From an uncultured Pseudomonadota bacterium (GTDB lineage Bacteria; Myxococcota_A; UBA796; SXON01), in assembly GCA_903875225.1 (NCBI GenBank), contig CAIQVJ010000008.1, positions 43,305 through 107,304 on the forward strand: a stretch of DNA of 64,000 nucleotides, read 5' to 3'. Within the stretch, counting starts at the first letter, position 1. Each line of letters starts with the position of its first letter. The notes below the pieces were generated by a model. That model was not told where the DNA came from. It did no database searches and saw only the letters and a list, made by a program, of their open reading frames with translations. Shown piece by piece: positions 8,501-16,873 of the stretch. A program made the position numbers and the translations under genes.

Positions 8501-8935
8501 ATGCTTTTTTCTGTGATGATCAGCAGCGCGTGGGCATCTGCGGGCTATCCCGCCGAGGTCGCGAGCTACCTCGGGGTGCCGTGCACCCCGGTCTGCACGA
8601 TCTGCCACGCTACGAACAGCGGCGGCGACGGAACCGTGGTCGAGGCGTTCGGAATCGCGATGATGGATCGCGGGTTGACAGGTGGATCCGACTACACCGC
8701 GCTCCACACCGCCCTCGATCAGATGACGGCTGATGGCGTGGACAGCAACGGGGACGGCACCATCGACACCGAAGACCTGATCGGCGGCGTGGACCCGAAC
8801 ACCGGAGTTGCCTTCTGCGACATCCTCTCGCCGAGCTACGGGTGCGCTGTCCTGGCGCCGCCGACACCGCTTGCCGCTCTGGTGGGCGCGCTCGCGGGTC
8901 TGGCCGCCACGCTCGGGTTTCGACGCCGGGGCTGA
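8501..8935 (+). CDS. Small mono-haem exported protein with C-terminal anchor
   Basis: This 144-residue protein has a signal peptide ending near WASA14 and a c-type haem motif CTICH (residues 32-36, within VPCTPVCTICHATNSGGDG). An EF-hand/dockerin-type loop DSNGDGTIDTEDL lies near residues 79-91. The C-terminus is a Pro-flanked hydrophobic segment ending in RRRG, like a sorting or membrane anchor, so it may be held on the envelope. It follows the haem-barrel gene by 9 nt and is probably its redox partner. No wider family is recognised. Confidence 0.75.
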   Translation: MLFSVMISSAWASAGYPAEVASYLGVPCTPVCTICHATNSGGDGTVVEAFGIAMMDRGLTGGSDYTALHTALDQMTADGVDSNGDGTIDTEDLIGGVDPNTGVAFCDILSPSYGCAVLAPPTPLAALVGALAGLAATLGFRRRG

Positions 8936-8946
8936 CAGGCGGCGGA

Positions 8947-10095
8947 TCAGGAGCGCAGCAGGAGCCCGACCCCCCCGGCGAGCACGATCAGGATTGGCTC
9001 CGGTGCCTTCTTGAGCCACGTCATGGCCGCCAGCGTGCTGACGGCGATGATCGCGGTGGGCACGTCGTTGATCGCCCGGCGTCCCAGCACGAAAGCGGCG
9101 CCCGCGATCGCGCCGGAGGCCGCTGCGGTGACACCGTCCACGAACGCCCGGATCCGGGCATTCTGCGCGTATCGCCGGAACCAGGGAGCCGGCCCGACCA
9201 CCAGCAGGTAGCAGGGCAGGAAGGTGCCCAGCGCGGCGAGCGTGCCCCCGACCGGGCCGGCGGCAAGGTAGCCGATGAACGCGACCGTGATCACCACCGG
9301 GCCTGGGGTGATCATCGCGACTGCGACGGCGTCCAGGAACTGGCGCTCGGTCAGCCAGCCGAGCTCGTTCACCACGCCGCCGTGAAGGAACGGCACGATC
9401 GCGAGCCCGCTCCCGAACACGACGGTCCCCGCCTCCGCAAAGAACCAGAAGATGCGACCGAGCGTGGTGGTGGTGGCCGGACCGTGCAGCCCGGTGACCA
9501 GGAACGGCCACGGGAACACGGACATTGCGACGCGTGGGCGCTCGGCCGCGACCATCGTGACCACGCCCGCAAGCAGGAACATCCAAAGCATCTCGGTCTC
9601 GGTCACGGCGGTCACCAGCGCCGAGATCGCGAAGATCCCCCAGAGCAACCGCGCCTTGCCGAGCGTTGCCCTGGCGAGCTTCCACGCGCTGCGGACGATG
9701 ATCCCGATCACCGCTGCGCCGACCCCGTAGAACGCGCCCTGCATCCACGGCAGGCCGCCCACGCGCAGGTAGAGCGCCGAGAGCGCCATCACCATCACGA
9801 ACGAGGGAAGGACGAACGCCAGGCCCACGAGTGTGGCACCGGCCACGCCTGCCCGGACCCACCCGAGGTAGATCGCGAGCTGCGCAGCGAGGGGGCCGGG
9901 GGCAAGCTGCGCCAGTGCGAGGCCCTCCTTGTAGTCCTCGGGCGAGATCCATCCGCGCTCCTCGACGAGGTCGCGTTGCATGTACCCGACAAGCGCGATG
10001 GGGCCGCCGAAGCCGGTCGTGCCGAGCCGGGCGAAGTACCCCACGAACGCGGCAAGGCCGACGCGCGGGCGTTCCCGGTCCGGTGCTGTGTGCAT
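8947..10095 (-). CDS. chrA: Chromate transporter family protein ChrA
   Basis: The 382-residue membrane protein holds two homologous chromate-transport halves. The first contains FARLGTTGFGGPIALVGYM and LALAQLAPGPLAAQLAIYLGW; the second contains VVFGSGLAIVPFLHGG and AMITPGPVVITVAFIGY. Full-length ChrA proteins are about 400 residues, so it is complete. It would export chromate or related oxyanions across the inner membrane. ATG 10095 begins a short cytoplasmic tail before the first domain. No chromate regulator is visible nearby. Confidence 0.93.
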   Translation of the reverse strand: MHTAPDRERPRVGLAAFVGYFARLGTTGFGGPIALVGYMQRDLVEERGWISPEDYKEGLALAQLAPGPLAAQLAIYLGWVRAGVAGATLVGLAFVLPSFVMVMALSALYLRVGGLPWMQGAFYGVGAAVIGIIVRSAWKLARATLGKARLLWGIFAISALVTAVTETEMLWMFLLAGVVTMVAAERPRVAMSVFPWPFLVTGLHGPATTTTLGRIFWFFAEAGTVVFGSGLAIVPFLHGGVVNELGWLTERQFLDAVAVAMITPGPVVITVAFIGYLAAGPVGGTLAALGTFLPCYLLVVGPAPWFRRYAQNARIRAFVDGVTAAASGAIAGAAFVLGRRAINDVPTAIIAVSTLAAMTWLKKAPEPILIVLAGGVGLLLRS

Positions 10096-10271
10096 CCTAC
10101 TTTCGCTCCATCCGCAGCAGGGGGAGCGCCGACGCACACCAGCCGGGCGTGACCCGTGACCCGGTGGTGTCCGCAGCCGGCACAACGGCGGGGCCCGGGG
10201 CCGCGCAGGCAGGGAGGAGAGGCAACATTCCGCGTCGCGTATCCCCTGTCGCGGTTGGCCGGGTCGTCGCC

Positions 10272-10293
10272 CCAGAAGTTGTTGATCTTCTGG
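10272..10293. promoter_or_regulatory. Perfect inverted repeat upstream of lipoprotein gene
   Basis: CCAGAAG (10272-10278) and CTTCTGG (10287-10293) form a 7-bp stem with an 8-nt loop. It ends just before the possible sigma-54 element and about 40 nt before the lipoprotein start, so an operator role is plausible. Confidence 0.4.
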
Positions 10294-10295
10294 AG

Positions 10296-10311
10296 TGGCA
10301 CGCCCCGTGCT
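10296..10311 (+). promoter_or_regulatory. Possible sigma-54 type promoter
   Basis: TGGCAC (10296-10301), 5 nt, then GTGCT (10307-10311) gives GG-N10-GC with one mismatch to the consensus. The start site would be near 10322, which leaves a leader of only about 13 nt and places the ribosome site at the very 5' end. That is a weakness of this call. Confidence 0.35.
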
Positions 10312-10334
10312 TACCCTTCTGGAGGAGGTTTCCC

Positions 10335-11000
10335 ATGCACGCTCACACCACCCTCTTTCCGGTGTTCGGGTTCATCTCGCTCTCTGGCTGCATTCTGTAC
10401 ATGCCGAGCCGGGGGGCCTGCGACGACATGGCCGCGGCGTCCGTGGGCGTTTCGGTCAGCACGGCCGATGGAGGGAGCCTCGAAGGCCTTCAGCTCACGT
10501 ACAGCGCGCGCGGGGGGCCTTCGCAGCCGTGCGACGACATCACGGGCGAGTGGATCTGCGGCTACGAGCAGGCAGGCAGCATCGAGGTGACCGCGAGGTT
10601 GCCGGGCTACCGGGACCAGACCGAGTCGGTCGTGGTGGACTCGGACGAGTGCCACGTGATCCAGGAGCACCTCGACATGGTCCTGCAGCCCGAGGAGACG
10701 GCCTGTACCGAGATCGCCGTGGCCGCGGTGGAGGTCCACCTCGCCGGGTCGAGCGGCGAGTTGCTCGACAGCCCCGCCGTCACCTGGAACCTGGCCGGTG
10801 CCCCTGCGAGCGCATGTGACACGTTCGATGAGGGGCAGACCTGGGAGTGTGGCTGGGAGGTCTCTGGCGACGTTCACGTGGAGGCTTCGGCGGGCGGCCA
10901 CCTCACGCAGGGGGAGACGGTCACGGTGCCGCTCACGCCGGATGGTTGCCACCCGGTCACGCAGCGCGTGGACATTGCGCTCGAGTGGTCACCGGACTGA
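10335..11000 (+). CDS. Lipoprotein with two tandem homologous domains
   Basis: The 221-residue protein has a signal ending in the lipobox LSGC. Two homologous domains of about 90 residues follow. Each has the order ACDD or ACTEI, a strand, then QPCDDITGEWICGYE in the first domain and ACDTFDEGQTWECGWE in the second, then strands, then DECHVIQEHLDM or DGCHPVTQRVDI. The matching Cys positions suggest conserved disulfides. The fold resembles carboxypeptidase-regulatory (Ig-like) domains. ATG 10335 has a strong GGAGGAGG site. The function is unknown and no catalytic motif is seen. It is convergent with the next gene, with no gap. Confidence 0.8.
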   Translation: MHAHTTLFPVFGFISLSGCILYMPSRGACDDMAAASVGVSVSTADGGSLEGLQLTYSARGGPSQPCDDITGEWICGYEQAGSIEVTARLPGYRDQTESVVVDSDECHVIQEHLDMVLQPEETACTEIAVAAVEVHLAGSSGELLDSPAVTWNLAGAPASACDTFDEGQTWECGWEVSGDVHVEASAGGHLTQGETVTVPLTPDGCHPVTQRVDIALEWSPD

Positions 11001-12314
11001 CTACTCGCACACGTCCCCGACCCCGTCGCCATCGCTGTCGGTCTGGTCGGGGTGCCACTCGGGATCCGGAGAGAGGCTGGGTGTGAGGTCCAGCACGGGG
11101 TCCGTCCCGTCGAGCAGGCGGGCCGCGAGCCCCCAGCCGCCTCCCTGGTCGTACACCTTCACCAGGAGGGTGTTCACGCCTGCGACGACGTCCACGCTCG
11201 CCTGGAACTGATCGCCGTTGACCCCCTGACAGGAGGCCTCGTCGATGACCTTCTCACCGTTCCACCAGGCGAACATCCCGTCGTCGGCGCCCATGGCGAG
11301 GGTGAGCGTGCGTGCTGTCGGGGAGGTGAGGTACGCGAACGCGTAGGCCTCGCGGGGAGCCTCGATGGTCGCGTAGCGGGCGGTCAGGTCGAGCACCTCG
11401 CCGACGTCCAGGTCGGCCACCCAGGCGACGTCGCCGGCGGGATCTCCCATCCGCGGAGCAATCACGCCATCCTCTCCGACGAGCGCAGTTTCGGACGGGC
11501 GACACGTATCGGTGCTCGCCCCCGTGTCGAATGGCCCGGCGGTGAGCCAGTCCGACACAAATCCGTATGTATCGACGGCGAGCGGCCCGGTGCCGGGGCC
11601 GTTCGAGAGGTCGGGGCAGTTGTCGTCGCCATCCGGAAGGCCGTCGCCATCGTCGTCGTCGTCGCAGGCCGCGGGGCGACCGTCGCTGTCGAGGTCCGCG
11701 CCGTCCACGGTCCAGGTGGTGTCGGAGGGGCCCTCGGTCACCGTCAGCGCGTAGTCGGGGACGACCGCGTCGGCGACGGCGGAGACGCAGGCCGCGTAGA
11801 CCCCGCCGGCCACCCAGCGGGCACCGGGCTGCTCGGCGGGGTCCACGGTGACGCAGCCGGATGTGTCGACCGCGCCGCTGGCGACGGCGGTGCCGACGTC
11901 GGTGTACACGGTGATCGCGAGGGCCGAGGTGCACGGCTCCACTTGACGCACCGTGAATGCGTCACAGGTCTCCGCCTGGAAGGCCCAGCAGTCGACGTCG
12001 CCAGCGGGGAGCCAGCCGTCCACCTCCGGCCCCGATGCCTCCGACGGCGATGCGTAGGTATCGTTCGGCTCGGTCTCGACGCTGCCCTCCTCGATCGTGC
12101 AGGTGGAGCTGCACCCGTCGCCACCGTGCAGGTTCCCGTCGTCGCAGGCCTCCGAGCCGTTCACTGCGTCATCGCCGCACCACGTGTAGGGCGTTCCGGT
12201 GTCGACTGGCACGCTGTCCACGACCGGGTCCTCGGGGGGCGGGGGGGCGTGGCAAGCGGCCGCCGCGAGGGTCAGGGCTGCCGCTCGCCAGGCCGGGCAG
12301 CGACGGCCGTTCAT
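11001..12314 (-). CDS. Secreted lipoprotein with MYXO-type disulfide repeat
   Basis: The 437-residue protein starts with a Sec/lipoprotein signal (LTLAAAACHAPPPP). A disulfide repeat follows (CGDDAVNGSEACDDGN then GGDGCSSTC), the type common in myxobacteria. A beta-rich PPC-like region comes next, then a thrombospondin-type-3 calcium motif (DLDSDGRPAACDDDDDGDG). The C-terminal domain has MFAWWNGEKVIDEASC and LLVKVYDQGGGWGLAARL, like PA14 or carbohydrate-binding domains, and the protein ends with a second Asp-rich motif (DQTDSDGDGVGDVCE). Its ATG overlaps the stop of the S8 protease gene as ATGA, so the two are co-translated and probably act together at the surface. Confidence 0.82.
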   Translation of the reverse strand: MNGRRCPAWRAAALTLAAAACHAPPPPEDPVVDSVPVDTGTPYTWCGDDAVNGSEACDDGNLHGGDGCSSTCTIEEGSVETEPNDTYASPSEASGPEVDGWLPAGDVDCWAFQAETCDAFTVRQVEPCTSALAITVYTDVGTAVASGAVDTSGCVTVDPAEQPGARWVAGGVYAACVSAVADAVVPDYALTVTEGPSDTTWTVDGADLDSDGRPAACDDDDDGDGLPDGDDNCPDLSNGPGTGPLAVDTYGFVSDWLTAGPFDTGASTDTCRPSETALVGEDGVIAPRMGDPAGDVAWVADLDVGEVLDLTARYATIEAPREAYAFAYLTSPTARTLTLAMGADDGMFAWWNGEKVIDEASCQGVNGDQFQASVDVVAGVNTLLVKVYDQGGGWGLAARLLDGTDPVLDLTPSLSPDPEWHPDQTDSDGDGVGDVCE

Positions 12315-14188
12315 GACGCCCTCCGCGCGCGCAGGATCACGAGGGCGCCCAGGGCGAGGATCACCGACGGCGGGGAACCCGTAGAGGAGCACCCCCGGTC
12401 CGGTTCGGGCGCGGGCTTCGTCGTCCCGGTATCGACAGGCTCGTCCGACGCCGCGAACGTGAGGGTCACGGGTGCGCTCCCGGGACCTTCCCCCCAGGGA
12501 TCCAGGGCGGTGACCGTGTACGTCACGACATCGCCGTCCACGAACTCGACCGGGGGGAGGTAGAGCCCGCCGCCGAGGGTGACCTCGCCGGAGGTCTGCA
12601 CCACGGTGCTCGGGCCGGTGTCGGCCGGGGGGCCCGAGTCGCTCGCCGTGTCCGAGGCGGCGGTGTCGCCTCCCGAGTCCTCGCTGGTCGGGGTTCCCGT
12701 GTCCGCCGGCCATGCCTGTGTGATCGACGGCGCCGGCCCGGTCGTCGACCAGCGTACGGTGTAGCGGAGCGCGTCGTCGTCGGGATCGATGGCGGGGCTC
12801 CAGGTCAGGTGGGCGCGGCCGGGCCGGACGGTGCTGTCCGCGGGGACCGTCGGAATCCCTGGGGCCTCGTTGGCCACCGCGGCTACGGCGGCCCCGGCGT
12901 TGATCCGCCCGCAGCCATAGTAGGGGTTCCGCCCCTCTGCGTCGTAGGTCACGTCCTCCAGGTCCACCTTCACCGCCGTCTGGCACAGCACCTCGCGAGC
13001 CTGGAGCGCGGTGAGCCGCGGGTTGGCCTCGAACATCAGCGCGAACACCCCGGAGACCACCGGCGCAGCGCCGCTGGTGCCGTTGAAGTAGGGGTAGTAT
13101 CCGTCGTCGCCGTCGTAGCTCCCGTAGCCGCCGGAGGTCCAGTCGGTGGTGAGGAGGTTCGTGGGGGCGGCGATGTCGACGGGGTCGCCATAGTCGGAGT
13201 ACGAAGACCGCACGTCGTTGCTCTCGAGCGCAGCCACCACGACCGGTGTCTCCACGTTGAGCATTCCGTTCTCGCCTACGTCGCAGTTGTCGTTCCCGGC
13301 GGCAAAGACGACGATGCTGCCCAGGCCCCCGCGCCCCTTGCGCTCGGCGTACCGGTACATCTTGGTGAACACCGTGGAGCTGGGGATGGGGTCGCAGGTG
13401 CCGTAGCCCCAGGAGTTCGACAGCACGCTCGCGCCAGCGTCCACCGCCTCCACGAACGCGTCGTACACGTCCTCCTCGCTGGTGGCCCCGCCGATGAGGC
13501 GGATGGCGTAGATGTCGGCGTCGAACGCCACACCTGCGACGCCGGTCCCGTTGTTTCCGCTCGCTGCCGCGATGCCCGCGGTGCCCGTGCCATGTGGACC
13601 CCCGCTCGAATCGCCGTAGTCGGGCGTGGCGTCGTCGTCGTGGTCCACGTAGTCGTAGCCCATGGTCACCCGGAGGTCGGGGTGGTCGGGCTGGGTGCCG
13701 GTGTCGATGATGGCGATGAGCTGTCCCGCGCCCGTGGCGAACTGCCAGGCGAGATCGGCGTCGATGTCCACGTCGGGCATGCCGCTCTGACCGGAGTTCT
13801 CCAGGTGCCATTCGTCCGGGTAGAACGGGTCGTCGGGCGCCTCGTCGATGGTGAGCGGGAGCAGGAGGTCAGGCGCTGCGAACTCCACGCCGGGGAGCGC
13901 GTCGAGCCTGCGGGCGAGGGCCAGATCGTCGGCGCCGGTGCCGGGCGTGACGCGGAGCAGTCCGCCGCGCAGCCGGACGACCCCGACGCCCGACTCGAAC
14001 AGCGCGGGCGGCGGGGCTGCACCCTCCGCTAGGCCGACGAGCACGCGCCCGGTGCGGCCGAGGATGGAGCCCTCGGCGAGCAGATCGGCGTAGTGGACGG
14101 TCTCGCCTGGGGCGATCCGGAAGCTGTCGTCCACGGGGGCTGCGGCGAGCGCGACGGGGAGCGGCAGGAGCCACAGCGTGAGGGGCAT
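12311..14188 (-). CDS. Subtilisin-like (S8) serine protease with MYXO-CTERM-like tail
   Basis: The 625-residue secreted protease has a signal peptide, an inhibitor-like propeptide to about residue 110, and a peptidase S8 domain with the full triad. Asp162 is in AIIDTGTQPDHPDL, His199 in SGGPHGTGTAGI and Ser372 in NGTSGAAPVVSG. A fibronectin-III-like domain follows, interrupted by an Asp/Ser/Thr-rich insert. The C-terminus is Gly-Cys-Ser, a hydrophobic helix and Arg-Ala-Arg-Arg, as in MYXO-CTERM sorting signals. ATG 14188 was preferred to ATG 14221 because it starts the signal peptide directly. It is translationally coupled to the disulfide-repeat protein. Confidence 0.92.
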   Translation of the reverse strand: MPLTLWLLPLPVALAAAPVDDSFRIAPGETVHYADLLAEGSILGRTGRVLVGLAEGAAPPPALFESGVGVVRLRGGLLRVTPGTGADDLALARRLDALPGVEFAAPDLLLPLTIDEAPDDPFYPDEWHLENSGQSGMPDVDIDADLAWQFATGAGQLIAIIDTGTQPDHPDLRVTMGYDYVDHDDDATPDYGDSSGGPHGTGTAGIAAASGNNGTGVAGVAFDADIYAIRLIGGATSEEDVYDAFVEAVDAGASVLSNSWGYGTCDPIPSSTVFTKMYRYAERKGRGGLGSIVVFAAGNDNCDVGENGMLNVETPVVVAALESNDVRSSYSDYGDPVDIAAPTNLLTTDWTSGGYGSYDGDDGYYPYFNGTSGAAPVVSGVFALMFEANPRLTALQAREVLCQTAVKVDLEDVTYDAEGRNPYYGCGRINAGAAVAAVANEAPGIPTVPADSTVRPGRAHLTWSPAIDPDDDALRYTVRWSTTGPAPSITQAWPADTGTPTSEDSGGDTAASDTASDSGPPADTGPSTVVQTSGEVTLGGGLYLPPVEFVDGDVVTYTVTALDPWGEGPGSAPVTLTFAASDEPVDTGTTKPAPEPDRGCSSTGSPPSVILALGALVILRARRAS

Positions 14189-14242
14189 CGGGTCACGGGG
14201 GGAATCGGGGCAGTATGGCACAGGCCGTGCTTGGTGACCTGG

Positions 14243-15268
14243 ATGCTACCCGGAGGATCCTTGCCCGAACCCCGCCCACCCGCCGGCCTCGACTGGCCGA
14301 CCAGTCGACCCCTGGCGCGACTGGTCGCCGTCCTGCGGGGCGCCCACAACGCCGTGCGCGCCGTCGGCCGCGTGCTCCACATCCGTCGGAGGGCCCGGCC
14401 GGGGCCCTACACCGTGCTCATCACGGGTGCGACCACGGGGATCGGGCTCGCCCTGGCGCGTGTGTTGATGGGGACCCATCACCGTGTCGTGCTCACCGCC
14501 CGGGCCTCGTCCCTCCCGCGGTTCGAGGGGCTGGGGATCCGGGAGGGCGAGCGGGTCATGCTCCTCCCGCTGGACGTGACGGACGGGGAGCAGCGCGAGG
14601 CTGCGATCAGCGCTGTGGCGGCCCGATGGGGCGGTGTGGATGTGCTGGTGAACAACGCGGGCGTGAGCTACCGGTCGGTGGCCGAGCACACTCCGGCTGG
14701 CGACCTGCTCGCCCAGCTCGATTCGAACTACCTCGGTCCGATGGCGTTGATCCGCCTCGTGCTGCCGCGGATGCGTGAGCAACGGTTCGGGAGGATCCTC
14801 AACGTCTCCTCGGTCGGGGGGATGACCGCGATGCCCACGATGAGCGCGTACAGCGGCTCGAAATTCGCCCTGGAGGGCGCCTCCGAGGCGCTCTGGTACG
14901 AGATGCGGCCATGGGGCGTGTTCGTCTCCCTGGTGCGCCCAGGATTCATCCACTCGGACGGGTTCACGAAGGTGAGGTTCACCGAGGCCGGACAGGCCGC
15001 GGTCGACGACCGGGAGAGCCCCTACCACGCGCACTACGTCAACATGGGCGAGCTCATCTCGGCCCTGATGCAGCTCACCTACCACCAGCCGGAGGATGTG
15101 GCGGAGACGCTGGCGAAGCTCATCGAGCACCCCAACCCGCCGCTCCGGGTGCCGGGCACGCTGGATGCCCGGGCGTTCGACCTGCTCCGTCGGGCGCTGC
15201 CGGCCCGGACCTACCACCGCCTGCTCTATGCGGGCCTGCCGCGGGTGTGGGAGTGGGGCAGCCGCTGA
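14243..15268 (+). CDS. Short-chain dehydrogenase/reductase
   Basis: This classical SDR of about 340 residues has the nucleotide-binding motif TGATTGIG (near residue 60), NNAG, the catalytic Ser in LNVSSVGG, and YSGSK (Tyr near 203, Lys near 207). NAD(P)H-dependent oxidation or reduction is expected; the substrate is unknown. A basic N-terminal extension of about 55 residues precedes the Rossmann fold. The start could instead be TTG 14261, which has GGAGG 4 nt ahead. The gene is divergent from the protease and ends next to the convergent EEP gene. Confidence 0.9.
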   Translation: MLPGGSLPEPRPPAGLDWPTSRPLARLVAVLRGAHNAVRAVGRVLHIRRRARPGPYTVLITGATTGIGLALARVLMGTHHRVVLTARASSLPRFEGLGIREGERVMLLPLDVTDGEQREAAISAVAARWGGVDVLVNNAGVSYRSVAEHTPAGDLLAQLDSNYLGPMALIRLVLPRMREQRFGRILNVSSVGGMTAMPTMSAYSGSKFALEGASEALWYEMRPWGVFVSLVRPGFIHSDGFTKVRFTEAGQAAVDDRESPYHAHYVNMGELISALMQLTYHQPEDVAETLAKLIEHPNPPLRVPGTLDARAFDLLRRALPARTYHRLLYAGLPRVWEWGSR

Positions 15269-15269
15269 T

Positions 15270-16319
15270 CTACCAGGCGGCGTCCACGCGTCCGCCGCCG
15301 ACCCGCGTGGCGTGCGTCGCATCGCGCTGCTCAGCGGCTTCGGCGAAGGGGATGGTGATCCGCAGACCAAGGTGGTCCGAGACGCGCATGTGGGCGTCCC
15401 CGATCTCCACGGGGGCCACGCGGGTTCCCGGATGGCGCACGAGGAAGGCGGCGTTCACACCAACGCGGTCGTAGGCGGCCTCTGTGTCCCAGGAGCGGCT
15501 CTGCGGACCCTTGAACACCGATCCCATGAACGTCCCGACGGTCGAGAACCACGCGAGGTCCACCCCTGTCCGGTTGCGGAAGGTCCTGACCGTGCCGTCG
15601 TCGATGTCGCGGGCCCGGGCCACGCGGGCGTCGTCGCTGGCCACCTTCGGCTCGAACCCCGCCAGCAGGTTCAGATCTCCCGTGATCAGCGTGGCCTGCA
15701 GCGGGTGACCGAGGTCGTCCGCGAGGTCGTCGAACTGCCCCGCTCGACCTCGCCCCAGGCGCCCGGCTCCACGTTCGGGCTGGCGCCGGTAGCTCGCCTG
15801 GGTGTGGCTCCACACGATGCGCGTGTCGTCCACCGTGAGGCTCGCCCAGCCCTTCCAGTAGTGGCCCAGGGAGCCCAGCACGCCCTCGGCGAGGCTCACC
15901 GGCTGCGCCCGGAACCGCCGGCCGCCACCGCTGATGTGCCGCAGGAGCCCGTTCTCACGCTGTCGTACGCCCATCGCCAGCCCGCCCGGCGGGGTGCCGG
16001 ACTCGATCGGCGACCACGTGTAGCCGTCATCCGCGAGGCCGTTCCCGGCTTGCGTGTAGAAGCACCACCCGGAGCCCCAGGCCGAGAGGCTCTCGGTGAG
16101 GCGGGCCTCGCTCAACAGGAGCAGGTCCACCCCCGCGCCGTCGCCATCCAGATAGCCGTGGAGCAGCCCCGCACGCTCCGCACGGTGGCTGCCGACGACG
16201 ATGAACTTGAGGTTCTGCTCGAGGACGGTGAGCTCCCCGTCGGCGTCCCGCAGCTCGGGCGTCTGGGGGCACGCGGCTGTCGCGCCCTGGGATGCGAGGA
16301 GGAGCAGGACTGTCAGCAT
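15270..16319 (-). CDS. Endonuclease/exonuclease/phosphatase (EEP) family exported protein
   Basis: The 349-residue protein has a short signal peptide (MLTVLLLLASQGATA). Its fold is of EEP type, seen from VLEQNLKFIVVGSHRAER, DLLLLSEARL, VWSHTQASY, the metal and catalytic motif LITGDLNLLAG, and the terminal VSDHLGLRITI containing the catalytic Asp-His pair. Secreted relatives include sphingomyelinase-like phosphodiesterases and nucleases, and I cannot decide between them. It is alone between the SDR gene and msrB. Confidence 0.85.
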   Translation of the reverse strand: MLTVLLLLASQGATAACPQTPELRDADGELTVLEQNLKFIVVGSHRAERAGLLHGYLDGDGAGVDLLLLSEARLTESLSAWGSGWCFYTQAGNGLADDGYTWSPIESGTPPGGLAMGVRQRENGLLRHISGGGRRFRAQPVSLAEGVLGSLGHYWKGWASLTVDDTRIVWSHTQASYRRQPERGAGRLGRGRAGQFDDLADDLGHPLQATLITGDLNLLAGFEPKVASDDARVARARDIDDGTVRTFRNRTGVDLAWFSTVGTFMGSVFKGPQSRSWDTEAAYDRVGVNAAFLVRHPGTRVAPVEIGDAHMRVSDHLGLRITIPFAEAAEQRDATHATRVGGGRVDAAW

Positions 16320-16374
16320 CGGGAGAGCATAGCCTCGGAACCGCTTGGAATCGCGCAATTTGCGGGTGCGGCAG

Positions 16375-16851
16375 TCAGGAGGGGCGCGCCCTCCGGTGGG
16401 CGGCGAAGACCGGGGCCACGTCGGAGCCCGCGGGCACGTGCAGCACCGCGTAGCCGTTGACGCAGTGGCGCATCCCCGTGGGGCGCGGTCCATCGTCGAA
16501 GATGTGCCCCAGGTGCCCGCCGCAGCGTGCGCAGCGCATCTCGGTGCGGACCATTCCGTGGCTCGAATCGCGGTGCACCTCCAGCGCTCCCGGTACGACC
16601 GCCTGGAAGAAGGAGGGCCAGCCGCACCCCGAGTGGAACTTGTGCTCCGCGCCGTACAGCCGGTTACCGCACCCCACGCAGTGGAAGGCGCCCGGGCCGG
16701 GGTCGTCGTTGTAGCGCCCCGTGTACGGTCGCTCGGTGGCGGACTGCCGGAGGATGGCGAACTCTTCGGGCGTGAGCAGCTGGCGCCACTCCTCGGCCGT
16801 GAGTGTACGGGGGTCGCGGCTGGGGTCGAGTGACGGATCGGGCGTGGCCAT
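16375..16851 (-). CDS. msrB: Peptide methionine-(R)-S-oxide reductase
   Basis: This 158-residue MsrB repairs oxidised methionine. Zinc ligands are visible as Cys58/Cys61 (FHCVGCGNRLY) and Cys107/Cys110 (RCARCGGHLGH). The catalytic Cys130 is in RHCVNGYAVL. Substrate-site segments HSGCGWPSFF and GHIFDDGPRPTG are also present. There is no signal peptide, so it is cytoplasmic. ATG 16851 puts the conserved TAEEWRQLLTPEEF near the start, as usual. It is divergent from the following lipoprotein, with starts only about 20 nt apart. Confidence 0.95.
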   Translation of the reverse strand: MATPDPSLDPSRDPRTLTAEEWRQLLTPEEFAILRQSATERPYTGRYNDDPGPGAFHCVGCGNRLYGAEHKFHSGCGWPSFFQAVVPGALEVHRDSSHGMVRTEMRCARCGGHLGHIFDDGPRPTGMRHCVNGYAVLHVPAGSDVAPVFAAHRRARPS

Positions 16852-16873
16852 CCGCTGGACTATACTGGAGCCC

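Noticed and set aside
7316..9952. Open frame of 878 codons on the minus strand
   Set aside because: It runs opposite the haem-protein genes and out of frame with chrA; no motif was found.
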